DNA of 13,580 bases from Bizionia sp. GTDB taxonomy: Bacteria > Bacteroidota > Bacteroidia > Flavobacteriales > Flavobacteriaceae. Position numbers and translations under genes: made by a program. Shown one piece after another: positions 6,453 through 13,580 of this stretch. The DNA lies in the NCBI GenBank assembly GCA_018067115.1, contig JAGPVI010000322.1:1-13580 (forward strand), given 5' to 3'. Under the pieces are notes generated by a model. The model saw nothing but the letters and a program-made list of their open reading frames with translations. It ran no database searches and was not told where the DNA came from. Within the stretch, counting starts at the first letter, position 1, and each line of letters opens with the position of its first letter.

Positions 6453-6615
6453 TTTAAAAACTTGTGCTTTAACTTTTAGTTAACAAAGCCTTAAATCATA
6501 ACTAACTAAAAAACAACAACTAAACTTTACTTTTCATTCTAAAAAAAAAAGACATTTATTCTTAAAACTATTTTAATAATCTTAAATTTATACTTTAACC
6601 TTAAAACATATTATT

Positions 6616-7122
6616 TTGAGTACAATAAAACTAAAAGGCACCCCTATAGAAACATCTGGATCACTTCCTAAAGTGGGCGATAAAGCACCAAATTTCACAT
6701 TAACGACTCCAGAAATGGGCTCTAAAACACTTTCTGACTATAAAGGGAGTCGCGTTATTTTAAACATTTTCCCTAGCGTAGATACAGGTACTTGCGCACA
6801 ATCTGTTCGTTCTTTTAATACGGAAGCTTCAGAAATTGAGAACACTAAAGTGTTATGTATTTCTAAAGATTTACCTTTTGCACAAGCACGTTTCTGTGGT
6901 GCTGAAGGCATTAAGAATGTAGAAATGCTTTCTGCTTTTAAAAGTGAAGCCTTCGGAAAAGATTACGGTTTAAATATGACTTCTGGTCCTTTAGAAACTT
7001 TACTATCACGCTGTGTAATAGTATTAGACGAAAACGGTGTTGTTATGTATACAGAACAAGTACCGGATATTGTAGACGAACCAAATTACAAAGCTTCTTT
7101 ATACGCTTTATTAGACCAATAA
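6616..7122 (+). CDS. tpx: Thiol peroxidase, atypical 2-Cys peroxiredoxin
   Basis: A 168-residue protein, the same length as E. coli Tpx and similar throughout. The peroxidatic cysteine is C60 in FPSVDTGTC, with T57 before it. The resolving cysteine is C94 in ARFCGAEG, preceded by the family signature SKDLPFAQARFCG. Two further cysteines are C81 and C133. Tpx reduces lipid and alkyl hydroperoxides with thioredoxin as donor in the cytoplasm or periplasm; no signal peptide is visible here. The start is TTG at 6616: the protein aligns with Tpx from its first residues (TIKLKGTPI), and the first in-frame ATG is residue 34, which would remove the N-terminal hairpin. The A- and T-rich gap before it has only a weak box (TAAATTTA, 6583-6590). 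A hairpin follows the stop codon. Confidence 0.96.
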   Translation: MSTIKLKGTPIETSGSLPKVGDKAPNFTLTTPEMGSKTLSDYKGSRVILNIFPSVDTGTCAQSVRSFNTEASEIENTKVLCISKDLPFAQARFCGAEGIKNVEMLSAFKSEAFGKDYGLNMTSGPLETLLSRCVIVLDENGVVMYTEQVPDIVDEPNYKASLYALLDQ

Positions 7123-7154
7123 AAGACTATAAATTACAACGTAAATTAAATAAT

Positions 7155-7198
7155 TAAGACGCTTGATAATGTTATATTTATAACTTTCAAGCGTCTTA
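7155..7198 (+). terminator. Long hairpin between tpx and dgkA
   Basis: TAAGACGCTTGA (7155-7166) pairs perfectly with TCAAGCGTCTTA (7187-7198). After a small internal loop, GTTAT pairs with ATAAC near the tip. Only an alternating T/A tract follows, not a U-run. The hairpin ends 16 nt before the dgkA ATG, so it sits inside any transcript that carries dgkA. Confidence 0.7.
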
Positions 7199-7214
7199 TA
7201 TATATTATAATTTT

Positions 7215-7586
7215 ATGGCTAAAAAAGATTCTTTTTTTATAAATAGAGTTAAAAGCGTACGCTATGCCTTTAAAGGCGCGTTTTTATTACTCACTACCGA
7301 AGCCAGTATAAAGGTTCAATTTGGATTAGGTGTTTTAGTCACTCTTGCCGGTTTTTACTTTAATATAAGCCCTACCGAATGGATTATACAAACGTTAGTA
7401 ATTGCTACCATAATGGCATTAGAAGGTATTAATACTGCCATTGAAGCCATTGCCGATTTTATACACCCAGAACACCACCCAAAAATTGGGTTAATAAAAG
7501 ACTTAGCCGCAGGTGCTGTTTTTATTTTTTCAATCGCCGCAGTAATTACCGGCTGTATTATTTATATTCCTAAAGTATTAGGATAA
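7215..7586 (+). CDS. dgkA: Diacylglycerol/undecaprenol kinase, DgkA family
   Basis: A 123-residue integral membrane kinase with three membrane segments (about 33-50, 57-76 and 97-118). It has the conserved DgkA residues: E29 in TTEASIKVQ, E70, N73 and E77 in EGINTAIE, and K95-D96 in KDLAAGAV. Spacing and length match the E. coli enzyme closely. It phosphorylates diacylglycerol to phosphatidate or, in many bacteria, undecaprenol to undecaprenyl phosphate, using ATP; which lipid is used cannot be read here. It follows tpx by 92 bp with a hairpin in between and no room for a promoter after the hairpin, so it is either read through from tpx or has a promoter within the hairpin region. Confidence 0.94.
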   Translation: MAKKDSFFINRVKSVRYAFKGAFLLLTTEASIKVQFGLGVLVTLAGFYFNISPTEWIIQTLVIATIMALEGINTAIEAIADFIHPEHHPKIGLIKDLAAGAVFIFSIAAVITGCIIYIPKVLG

Positions 7587-7673
7587 AAACTAAACCCCTA
7601 TAATTAACCAAAACACTAAAAAACACCCTCCAAATTAATTCTTAATTAGGCAATTTTAAAATGTAATTCTCCG

Positions 7674-7704
7674 TTAGGATAAACGTTAGTAATTTGTATT
7701 TTTG
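7674..7704 (+). promoter_or_regulatory. Candidate promoter of the ftsK operon
   Basis: TATTTTTG at 7697-7704 matches TAnnTTTG fully. TTA at 7674-7676 stands at the -33 position (TTG expected) with a 20-bp spacer. Transcription would begin near 7711, only about 14 nt before the ftsK ATG. Confidence 0.5.
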
Positions 7705-7724
7705 TCTCATACTAAAAACCTATA

Positions 7725-10151
7725 ATGGCGAAGAAAAAACCGAAAGTAAAAAAAGCTAAAGAACCAAGAGTAAGGAAACCTCTATTTGTTTTAAGCAATC
7801 AGCAAAAGCTAATCTTTGGTAGTTTTTTCGTGCTTTTGGGCATCCTCCTGTTTATTGCTTTTTTATCCTTTTTATTTACTGGAAAAGCCGATCAAAGTAT
7901 TCTTAGCGAATTGCCGTCGCGAGCAGTAGAAACCGAAAACTGGGCGAGTCAAGTTGGTGCATGGCTCAGTGACTTTTTTATTCAACGAGGCTTTGGTATT
8001 TCGGCCTTTATTTTTGCAGGACTGGTCTTTTTATCTGGTGTGTTCACTTTATTAGACTTAACAAAAGCAAAACTAATTCAGCATTGGTTTTGGGGAACAT
8101 TGATAGCCTTATGGATTTCAACTTTATTTGGGTTTGCAGGGCATAAAAACGATGTTTTAAGTGGTACTATTGGTTTTGAAGTCAATACTTATATCCAAGA
8201 TTTTATCGGAAAAATTGGTACTGTGCTCCTACTACTTTTTGGTCTAATCACCTATTTAGCGATGCGTTTTAAAGTTACGCCAGAGCGTATTATTAATGCG
8301 TTTAAAAGAGCTAAGAAAGATATTAAGTCCGATTTTAAAGATGTTAAAAATGATGTCGCGCCTTTAGATAATAATTTAAGCGCCGAAGCTGAAGATATTA
8401 AGTCCGCTTTTAAATTAGATAAGGAAACATTAGAACCAGAATTACCAAAAGCGCCAGAAGTTGAAGCGGTACAACCAACAGTTAAAACACCTCAAGAACC
8501 TTCTGTAGAAACAGCATTAGAGATTGAGATTCCGAAAATTGAAGAAGAGGAAAACGAAGAAGAACTAGAAATGGAAGTAGGTAGAATTGTTGAAGAACAA
8601 TCGGAAACCGATAACCTTTCAGATAAATTAGTGGCAGATTTTGGATTATTCGATCCGACGTTAGAATTAGGTAACTTTAAATTCCCACCATTAGATTTAT
8701 TAAAAAAATATAATATAGAAGGCATTAAAATTGACCAAGCGGAACTTGAAGATAAGAAAAACCGAATTGTAGAAACTTTAAACAACTACAAAATTGGTAT
8801 TCAGTCTATAAAAGCAACCATTGGGCCAACGGTTACGCTTTACGAAATTGTGCCAGATGCCGGTGTACGTATTTCTAAAATTAAAAACTTAGAAGACGAC
8901 ATCGCACTATCACTAGCCGCTTTAGGGATTCGTATTATTGCCCCTATTCCAGGAAAAGGAACGATTGGTATTGAGGTTCCAAATAAAAACTCCACTATTG
9001 TTTCTATGCGCTCGGTTATTGCGTCGCAAAAGTTTCAGAAATCGGAAATGGAATTACCAATTGCCTTAGGAAAGACTATTAGTAACGAAACTTTTGTTGT
9101 GGATTTAGCAAAAATGCCTCACTTACTAATGGCAGGTGCAACAGGTCAAGGTAAATCGGTAGGATTAAATGCCGTACTAACGTCTTTATTATACAAAAAG
9201 CACCCCGCAGAAGTTAAGTTTGTACTCGTCGATCCTAAAAAAGTAGAGTTAACACTTTTTAATAAAATTGAACGACACTATTTAGCAAAACTTCCAGACA
9301 GTGCCGACGCTATTATCACCGATAATACTAAGGTTATAAACACACTAAATTCGTTGTGTATTGAAATGGATAACCGTTACGAAATGCTTAAAAACGCCTT
9401 TTGTAGAAATATAGCCGAGTATAATGTAAAATTTAAAGCTCGAAAATTAAATCCTAACGACGGCCATGCGTACCTACCATATATTGTTTTGGTGGTCGAT
9501 GAGTTTGCCGATTTAATTATGACTGCTGGTAAAGAAGTAGAAACGCCAATTGCCCGTTTAGCACAATTAGCCCGTGCTATTGGTATTCACTTAATTATTG
9601 CAACACAGCGACCATCGGTTAACGTCATTACCGGTATTATCAAGGCCAATTTCCCTGCGAGAATAGCGTTTAGAGTAACCAGTAAAATAGATTCTAGAAC
9701 CATTTTAGACAGTTCTGGTGCCGACCAACTTATTGGCCGTGGAGATATGCTGTATACGCAAGGAAACGATTTAATTAGAATTCAATGCGCCTTTGTAGAT
9801 ACGCCAGAAGTGGAAAGGATTACAGAATTTATAGGGTCGCAAAAAGCATATCCAGATGCCTATTTACTTCCTGAGTATGTTGGTGAAGAAGGTGGCACAA
9901 ATCTTGATATAGATATTTCAGAAAGAGATAAACTCTTTAGAGAGGCTGCAGAAATCATTGTTGTAGCACAACAAGGGTCTGCATCGTTATTGCAACGTAA
10001 ATTAAAATTAGGGTACAATCGTGCTGGGCGTATTATCGATCAATTAGAAGCCGCAGGAATTGTAGGTGGTTTTGAAGGTAGTAAAGCAAGACAAGTATTG
10101 GTAACCGATTTAGCTTCTTTAGATTCTCTTTTAGAAAACGAAGGTCAATAA
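7725..10151 (+). CDS. ftsK: DNA translocase FtsK
   Basis: An 808-residue FtsK/SpoIIIE translocase that pumps chromosome termini through the division septum. A Lys-rich cytosolic tail (1-19) precedes four membrane segments (about 28-52, 90-112, 119-137 and 165-182). Then come a fairly short charged linker (about 185-310, very acidic at 272-285), the alpha domain (about 310-440) and the RecA-like motor. The Walker A motif is GATGQGKS at 471-478 and Walker B is VLVVDEFAD at 588-596. The ATQRPSVNVITG segment at 626-637 is family-specific. The C-terminal gamma winged helix (about 735-797, with GYNRAGRIIDQLEAAGIVG) is the domain that reads polarity sequences and contacts XerD. Length and order are normal. 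It opens a string with lolA 21 bp downstream; the link to envelope genes is a gene-order feature, not a shared pathway. Confidence 0.98.
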   Translation: MAKKKPKVKKAKEPRVRKPLFVLSNQQKLIFGSFFVLLGILLFIAFLSFLFTGKADQSILSELPSRAVETENWASQVGAWLSDFFIQRGFGISAFIFAGLVFLSGVFTLLDLTKAKLIQHWFWGTLIALWISTLFGFAGHKNDVLSGTIGFEVNTYIQDFIGKIGTVLLLLFGLITYLAMRFKVTPERIINAFKRAKKDIKSDFKDVKNDVAPLDNNLSAEAEDIKSAFKLDKETLEPELPKAPEVEAVQPTVKTPQEPSVETALEIEIPKIEEEENEEELEMEVGRIVEEQSETDNLSDKLVADFGLFDPTLELGNFKFPPLDLLKKYNIEGIKIDQAELEDKKNRIVETLNNYKIGIQSIKATIGPTVTLYEIVPDAGVRISKIKNLEDDIALSLAALGIRIIAPIPGKGTIGIEVPNKNSTIVSMRSVIASQKFQKSEMELPIALGKTISNETFVVDLAKMPHLLMAGATGQGKSVGLNAVLTSLLYKKHPAEVKFVLVDPKKVELTLFNKIERHYLAKLPDSADAIITDNTKVINTLNSLCIEMDNRYEMLKNAFCRNIAEYNVKFKARKLNPNDGHAYLPYIVLVVDEFADLIMTAGKEVETPIARLAQLARAIGIHLIIATQRPSVNVITGIIKANFPARIAFRVTSKIDSRTILDSSGADQLIGRGDMLYTQGNDLIRIQCAFVDTPEVERITEFIGSQKAYPDAYLLPEYVGEEGGTNLDIDISERDKLFREAAEIIVVAQQGSASLLQRKLKLGYNRAGRIIDQLEAAGIVGGFEGSKARQVLVTDLASLDSLLENEGQ

Positions 10152-10172
10152 AATAAACGAAACGATTTTAAA

Positions 10173-10811
10173 ATGAAAAAATTAGTATTACTCTTATTAC
10201 TTATCAGTTCTTCAGCTTTTAGCCAAAATGCTAACGATGCTAAGGCACTATTAAACGACGTATCTCAAAAAGTAAAAAGCTACGATAATATTGCTATCGA
10301 TTTTAAATATGCTTTACATAACTCAGCCGAAAACATCCAACAAGAAACACGTGGTGATGTAACTATGCAAGGTGAAAAGTACAAATTAAACATTTTAGGT
10401 ATTACAAGAATTTTCGACGGAAAAACATTGCATACTATTAGCCCAGAAGATGAAGAGGTTACAATTTCTTCAGGCGCTTCGCAGGGCGAAGGTAGTATTA
10501 CACCTAGCAAAATGCTATCGTTTTATGAAGACGGTTTTACGTATAAAATGGATATCGTTCAAAATGTAAAAGGACGTAAAATTCAATATGTAAAACTAGT
10601 TCCTATCGATTCAAATTCTGAGATAAAATCTATCTTATTGGGTATAGACGTTCAGACAAAACATATCTATAATTTAATAGAAACGGGTAAAAATAGCACG
10701 CAAACAACACTTACTGTAAATTCTTTTAAAACAAACGAGCCTATTTCGAAAACCTTGTTTACTTTTGACAAAAGTAAGTATAGTGACTACTATATTAATA
10801 AATTAGACTAG
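10173..10811 (+). CDS. lolA: LolA-like periplasmic lipoprotein carrier
   Basis: A 212-residue protein with a short Sec signal peptide (MKKLVLLLLLISSSAFS, cleavage expected before Q18). The mature part is a LolA-type half-barrel: an N-terminal helix (about 20-36, AKALLNDVSQKVKSY), then successive strands including IAIDFKYAL, TRGDVTMQGEKYKLNI, ITRIFDGKTLHTI and SILLGIDVQTKHI. LolA carries outer-membrane lipoproteins across the periplasm from the LolCDE exporter. Bacteroidota members diverge strongly from the E. coli protein, so the assignment rests on fold pattern and gene order more than identity. It sits 21 bp after ftsK, and the next start is 7 nt after its stop codon, so co-transcription with the LptF/G-type permease is nearly certain. 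Together these two genes form an envelope export pair. Confidence 0.88.
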   Translation: MKKLVLLLLLISSSAFSQNANDAKALLNDVSQKVKSYDNIAIDFKYALHNSAENIQQETRGDVTMQGEKYKLNILGITRIFDGKTLHTISPEDEEVTISSGASQGEGSITPSKMLSFYEDGFTYKMDIVQNVKGRKIQYVKLVPIDSNSEIKSILLGIDVQTKHIYNLIETGKNSTQTTLTVNSFKTNEPISKTLFTFDKSKYSDYYINKLD

Positions 10812-10818
10812 GCTACCC

Positions 10819-12684
10819 TTGAAAATACTAGATAGATATATATTAAGCTCTTATCTAAAAACTTTTATCAGCGTGTTTGTTATACTCATGCTGATTTTTG
10901 TATTACAAGCCATTTGGCTATACATTAAGGAGTTAGCAGGAAAAGATTTAGATTTAATTACGGTTGCGAAATTTTTATTTTACATCACCCCTACTCTAAT
11001 TCCGCTTATTTTACCACTAACCATACTATTAGCTTCTATTATGGTCTTTGGTAATTTTGCCGAAAATTACGAGTTTGCCGCAATGAAATCTACCGGTATT
11101 TCCCTACAACGGGCAATGTCTGGCTTAAGTATTTTTATAGTTGGCTTAGCCATTACAACCTTCTTTTTTAGTAATAACGTAATCCCATGGGCAGAATACA
11201 ACAGCTACAACCTGCGTAAAAACATTGCAAAAGTAAAACCTGCAATGGCTATTGCCGAGGGACAGTTTAATCAAATTGGAGACCATTTTAACATTAAAGT
11301 GTCTAAAAAATCTGGCGATCGTGGGCAATTTTTAGAAGATGTTGTTATCCACCAATCTGAAGCTAATAAAATAGGAAACTTCACCACTATTATTGCCAAG
11401 AACGGAGAACTTGTTAGTGAAGAAAGCTCTAATGTTCTTAAATTGATTTTATTTGATGGGTATTATTATAACGATACACCTCCAAAAGATATTCAAGAAC
11501 GAAATAAAGAACCTTTCTTAAAAAGTGCGTTCGAGAAATACACGATGAATATTGATTTATCGAAATTGAACGAAGTAGACCTCGATGATAAAGCATACGA
11601 TGATAAATATACTATGCTTAACATTAGTGATTTGTCTAAAACCACAGACTCTCTAGCCACTGCTAGGCAAAACACCTATACAGATTTCTCGACAACCTTA
11701 TATAAACGTACAAATATTGAAACTCTTAATCTTACGGTAGATACTAAGGAAGACAAAGAATTTACAGGAGATATCCTAGAATTATTTAGTGTAAAACGCC
11801 AAGTACAAATTTTAGAATATGCTATAAACTCCATAAGTAGTACCTCCAATATTATTAATTCTAAGAAAGCAGATTTAAAAGCGAAGAACGTTTCATTAAA
11901 CAAACATATTATTGCATTTCACGAGAAATTCGCGTTAGCGATAGCTTGTATTATTCTCTTTTTTGTTGGCGCTCCTTTGGGTGCCTTAATTAGAAAAGGA
12001 GGATTAGGCTTACCAATGATTATTGCTATTGTACTATTTTTGAGTTACCACTTTATTGGTATTTTCGCAAAAAACAGTGCCAAGGACAGTAGTTTCAGCC
12101 CCGTTTTAGCCACCTGGTTCTCTACCTTAATAATGTTACCACTAAGTATTTATTTAACACGTCGCGCCACTGCCGACCGTGGATTATTTGAATTCGACCA
12201 TATTACTGTGCCTATTAAAAAATGGTTTAGTAAAACCTTTCCTAATAGCAGATTTAGTAAAGAAGACGACGACGCGCCAAACACTACAACTGAAGACTTA
12301 GAAAGTTCTAACGATACAACAACAACGGCAAACACCGCAGAACATATTAGCGCGACAACGAGTAGCACACTTTTAAATTACCGAGTAGTCTCCAGAATAG
12401 CACTAACCGCTTATAGCGTTGCCATTATTCTATTTATCGCTTTCTTTATATTAAAAAATAACGAACGCCCTCAAATAGCTATTTCAGCATTATATTTAAG
12501 TGCTATTTCTGCTGTTATTTATGGTATTCATTTCCTAAAAGCACTCATTAGTTATCGTGTATATGAAAAAACAGTCCACGATAATAGACATAAAAAATCA
12601 CCTGCTTTATTACTTGTAGGATTTATTTTATATCCGATACTTCATTTTAATAGACGCAGAAAATTCAAAACAGATACGGCTTAA
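10819..12684 (+). CDS. LptF/LptG (YjgP/YjgQ) family permease with C-terminal extension
   Basis: A 621-residue inner-membrane protein of the family that, with LptB, extracts lipopolysaccharide and feeds it to the Lpt bridge. The start is TTG at 10819, 7 nt after lolA; it is fixed by the family-typical opening MKILDRYILSSYLKTF. Three membrane segments (about 13-37, 57-80 and 103-120) contain the conserved block NFAENYEFAAMKSTGIS (79-95). A periplasmic beta-jellyroll domain (about 125-365) and three further segments (371-395, 399-415 and 428-447) complete the canonical unit. E. coli LptF and LptG are about 360 residues and end here. This protein continues for about 170 residues: a basic patch, an acidic Thr/Asn-rich linker (482-518), extra membrane segments at 527-546 and 554-577 and a weaker one at 595-610. 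Whether it acts as LptF or LptG cannot be decided from the sequence. Confidence 0.92.
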   Translation: MKILDRYILSSYLKTFISVFVILMLIFVLQAIWLYIKELAGKDLDLITVAKFLFYITPTLIPLILPLTILLASIMVFGNFAENYEFAAMKSTGISLQRAMSGLSIFIVGLAITTFFFSNNVIPWAEYNSYNLRKNIAKVKPAMAIAEGQFNQIGDHFNIKVSKKSGDRGQFLEDVVIHQSEANKIGNFTTIIAKNGELVSEESSNVLKLILFDGYYYNDTPPKDIQERNKEPFLKSAFEKYTMNIDLSKLNEVDLDDKAYDDKYTMLNISDLSKTTDSLATARQNTYTDFSTTLYKRTNIETLNLTVDTKEDKEFTGDILELFSVKRQVQILEYAINSISSTSNIINSKKADLKAKNVSLNKHIIAFHEKFALAIACIILFFVGAPLGALIRKGGLGLPMIIAIVLFLSYHFIGIFAKNSAKDSSFSPVLATWFSTLIMLPLSIYLTRRATADRGLFEFDHITVPIKKWFSKTFPNSRFSKEDDDAPNTTTEDLESSNDTTTTANTAEHISATTSSTLLNYRVVSRIALTAYSVAIILFIAFFILKNNERPQIAISALYLSAISAVIYGIHFLKALISYRVYEKTVHDNRHKKSPALLLVGFILYPILHFNRRRKFKTDTA

Positions 12685-12730
12685 AGAACTACGAGAAGCA
12701 TTATCTTTACAACTATAAAAAGGCATTGTA

Positions 12731-13580
12731 ATGACAACAACAGAAGCTAAAACACAGTTTAAATTAAATACCATTCAAGAAGCGATTAACGACATAAAAG
12801 CCGGTAAGGTTATTATTGTTGTAGATGATGAAGACAGAGAAAATGAAGGTGATTTTCTTGCTGCTGCCGAGTTAGTGACTCCAGAAATGATAAACTTTAT
12901 GGCCACTCATGGTCGCGGATTAATTTGCGCACCACTTACCGAGCACCGCTGTAAAGATTTAGGATTACACATGATGGTTACCAATAATACCGACCCTATG
13001 GAAACGGCTTTTACAGTTTCTGTAGATTTAAAAGGTCAAGGTGTTACCACTGGGATATCTGCTGGAGATCGCGCATTAACAGTAAAAGCATTAGTGGATG
13101 CCAAAACAAAACCTTTCGACTTAGCGAGACCAGGACATATTTTTCCTCTAGTAGCTAAAGAAGGTGGTGTTTTAAGACGTACCGGGCATACAGAAGCGGC
13201 AATAGATTTTGCACGTTTGGCTGGTTTAGATCCTGCAGGAGTTATTGTTGAAATAATGAATGAGGACGGTACAATGGCACGTTTACCACAGCTTTTTGAA
13301 GTGGCAAAAAAGTTCGATTTAAAAATTGTATCTATTGAAGATTTAGTGGCCTATAGAATGGATCACGATTCTTTAATTGACAAAAAAGAAGATTTTAATT
13401 TAGAAACGCGCTTTGGTACTTTTAGATTAAGAGCTTACCAACAAACGACAAATAACCAAGTACATATTGCGTTAACAAAAGGCGATTGGACAACCAACGA
13501 ACCGGTGTTAACACGGGTAAATAGTACTCTTGTAAATAACGACATCTTAGGGACATTAACCAATAATGCAGACCAGAAGC
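12731..13580 (+). CDS. ribB: 3,4-dihydroxy-2-butanone 4-phosphate synthase, RibBX-like, 3' end missing
   Basis: The frame is open from ATG 12731 to the window edge, giving 283 residues. Residues 10-212 are a complete RibB domain, which converts ribulose 5-phosphate to the four-carbon unit of riboflavin. Its loop DDEDRENEGD (32-41) carries the acidic metal/substrate residues, and H135 in RPGHIFPL and H153 in GHTEAA are in place. From about 222 a GTP cyclohydrolase II-like domain begins (ETRFGTFRLRAY, then VHIALTKGDW and PVLTRVNS). At the positions of the three zinc-ligand cysteines of E. coli RibA (C54, C65, C67) it has L267, N278 and A280, so GTP cyclohydrolase activity should be lost. This pattern fits RibBX-type fusions, in which a RibA-derived domain of unknown role follows RibB. 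It starts 46 bp after the permease gene with no FMN riboswitch between; TATCTTTA at 12702-12709 is a weak promoter box. Confidence 0.95.
   Translation, partial: MTTTEAKTQFKLNTIQEAINDIKAGKVIIVVDDEDRENEGDFLAAAELVTPEMINFMATHGRGLICAPLTEHRCKDLGLHMMVTNNTDPMETAFTVSVDLKGQGVTTGISAGDRALTVKALVDAKTKPFDLARPGHIFPLVAKEGGVLRRTGHTEAAIDFARLAGLDPAGVIVEIMNEDGTMARLPQLFEVAKKFDLKIVSIEDLVAYRMDHDSLIDKKEDFNLETRFGTFRLRAYQQTTNNQVHIALTKGDWTTNEPVLTRVNSTLVNNDILGTLTNNADQK

Noticed and set aside
12160..12684. A separate gene or frameshift fusion at the end of the LptF/G-type gene
   Set aside because: The frame is continuous from 10819 to 12684, and no start codon with a plausible leader marks a new gene at the linker.
1..13580. 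Mobile element, prophage, CRISPR array or RNA gene
   Set aside because: No transposase, integrase, spaced short repeats, tRNA-like cloverleaf or rRNA segment was seen on either strand.

Overview
The window reads as chromosomal DNA from a marine-type member of the Flavobacteriaceae (Bacteroidota). The DNA is AT-rich. Start codons follow AT-rich leaders with almost no Shine-Dalgarno sequence, and several genes have boxes like the Bacteroidota promoter element TAnnTTTG. The gene families (CGNC thioredoxin beside a peroxiredoxin, fasciclin protein, ftsK-lolA-LptF/G-ribB string) fit the same group. No rRNA, tRNA, CRISPR array, insertion sequence or phage gene is visible. The region looks like core genome, not an accessory island.

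Left part (1-2214): the 5' end of a dihydrolipoyl dehydrogenase gene (minus strand), an Lrp/AsnC regulator gene (minus) and, divergent from it, a gamma-family PLP enzyme of sulfur amino acid metabolism that resembles methionine gamma-lyase. An 11-bp perfect inverted repeat lies between the divergent genes and is the obvious candidate operator. A strong intrinsic terminator closes this block. Next come a small unrecognised membrane protein (2373-2615) and an NhaC-type Na+/H+ antiporter (2824-4293).

Middle part (4390-7198): a redox block. A 2-Cys peroxiredoxin, a CGNC thioredoxin and a small acidic helical protein form a tight plus-strand operon that ends at a bidirectional terminator. A secreted fasciclin-domain protein converges on that terminator from the minus strand. 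A thiol peroxidase (Tpx) with a TTG start follows. Both peroxidase genes are followed by a long, nearly perfect hairpin lying only 16-19 nt before the next start codon.

Right part (7215-13580): diacylglycerol kinase, then from a new promoter the string ftsK, lolA, an LptF/LptG-family permease and ribB, with short gaps. It combines chromosome segregation, lipoprotein and LPS export, and riboflavin synthesis. The permease has a TTG start and an unusual C-terminal extension with extra membrane segments. The final gene runs off the window. It fuses a complete RibB domain to a GTP cyclohydrolase II-like domain in which the positions of all three zinc-ligand cysteines are changed, as in RibBX-type proteins.

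I did not find a clearly undescribed system. The best leads are the peroxiredoxin/thioredoxin/small-protein operon, the paired post-peroxidase hairpins, the Lrp operator and the degenerate RibA-like domain.
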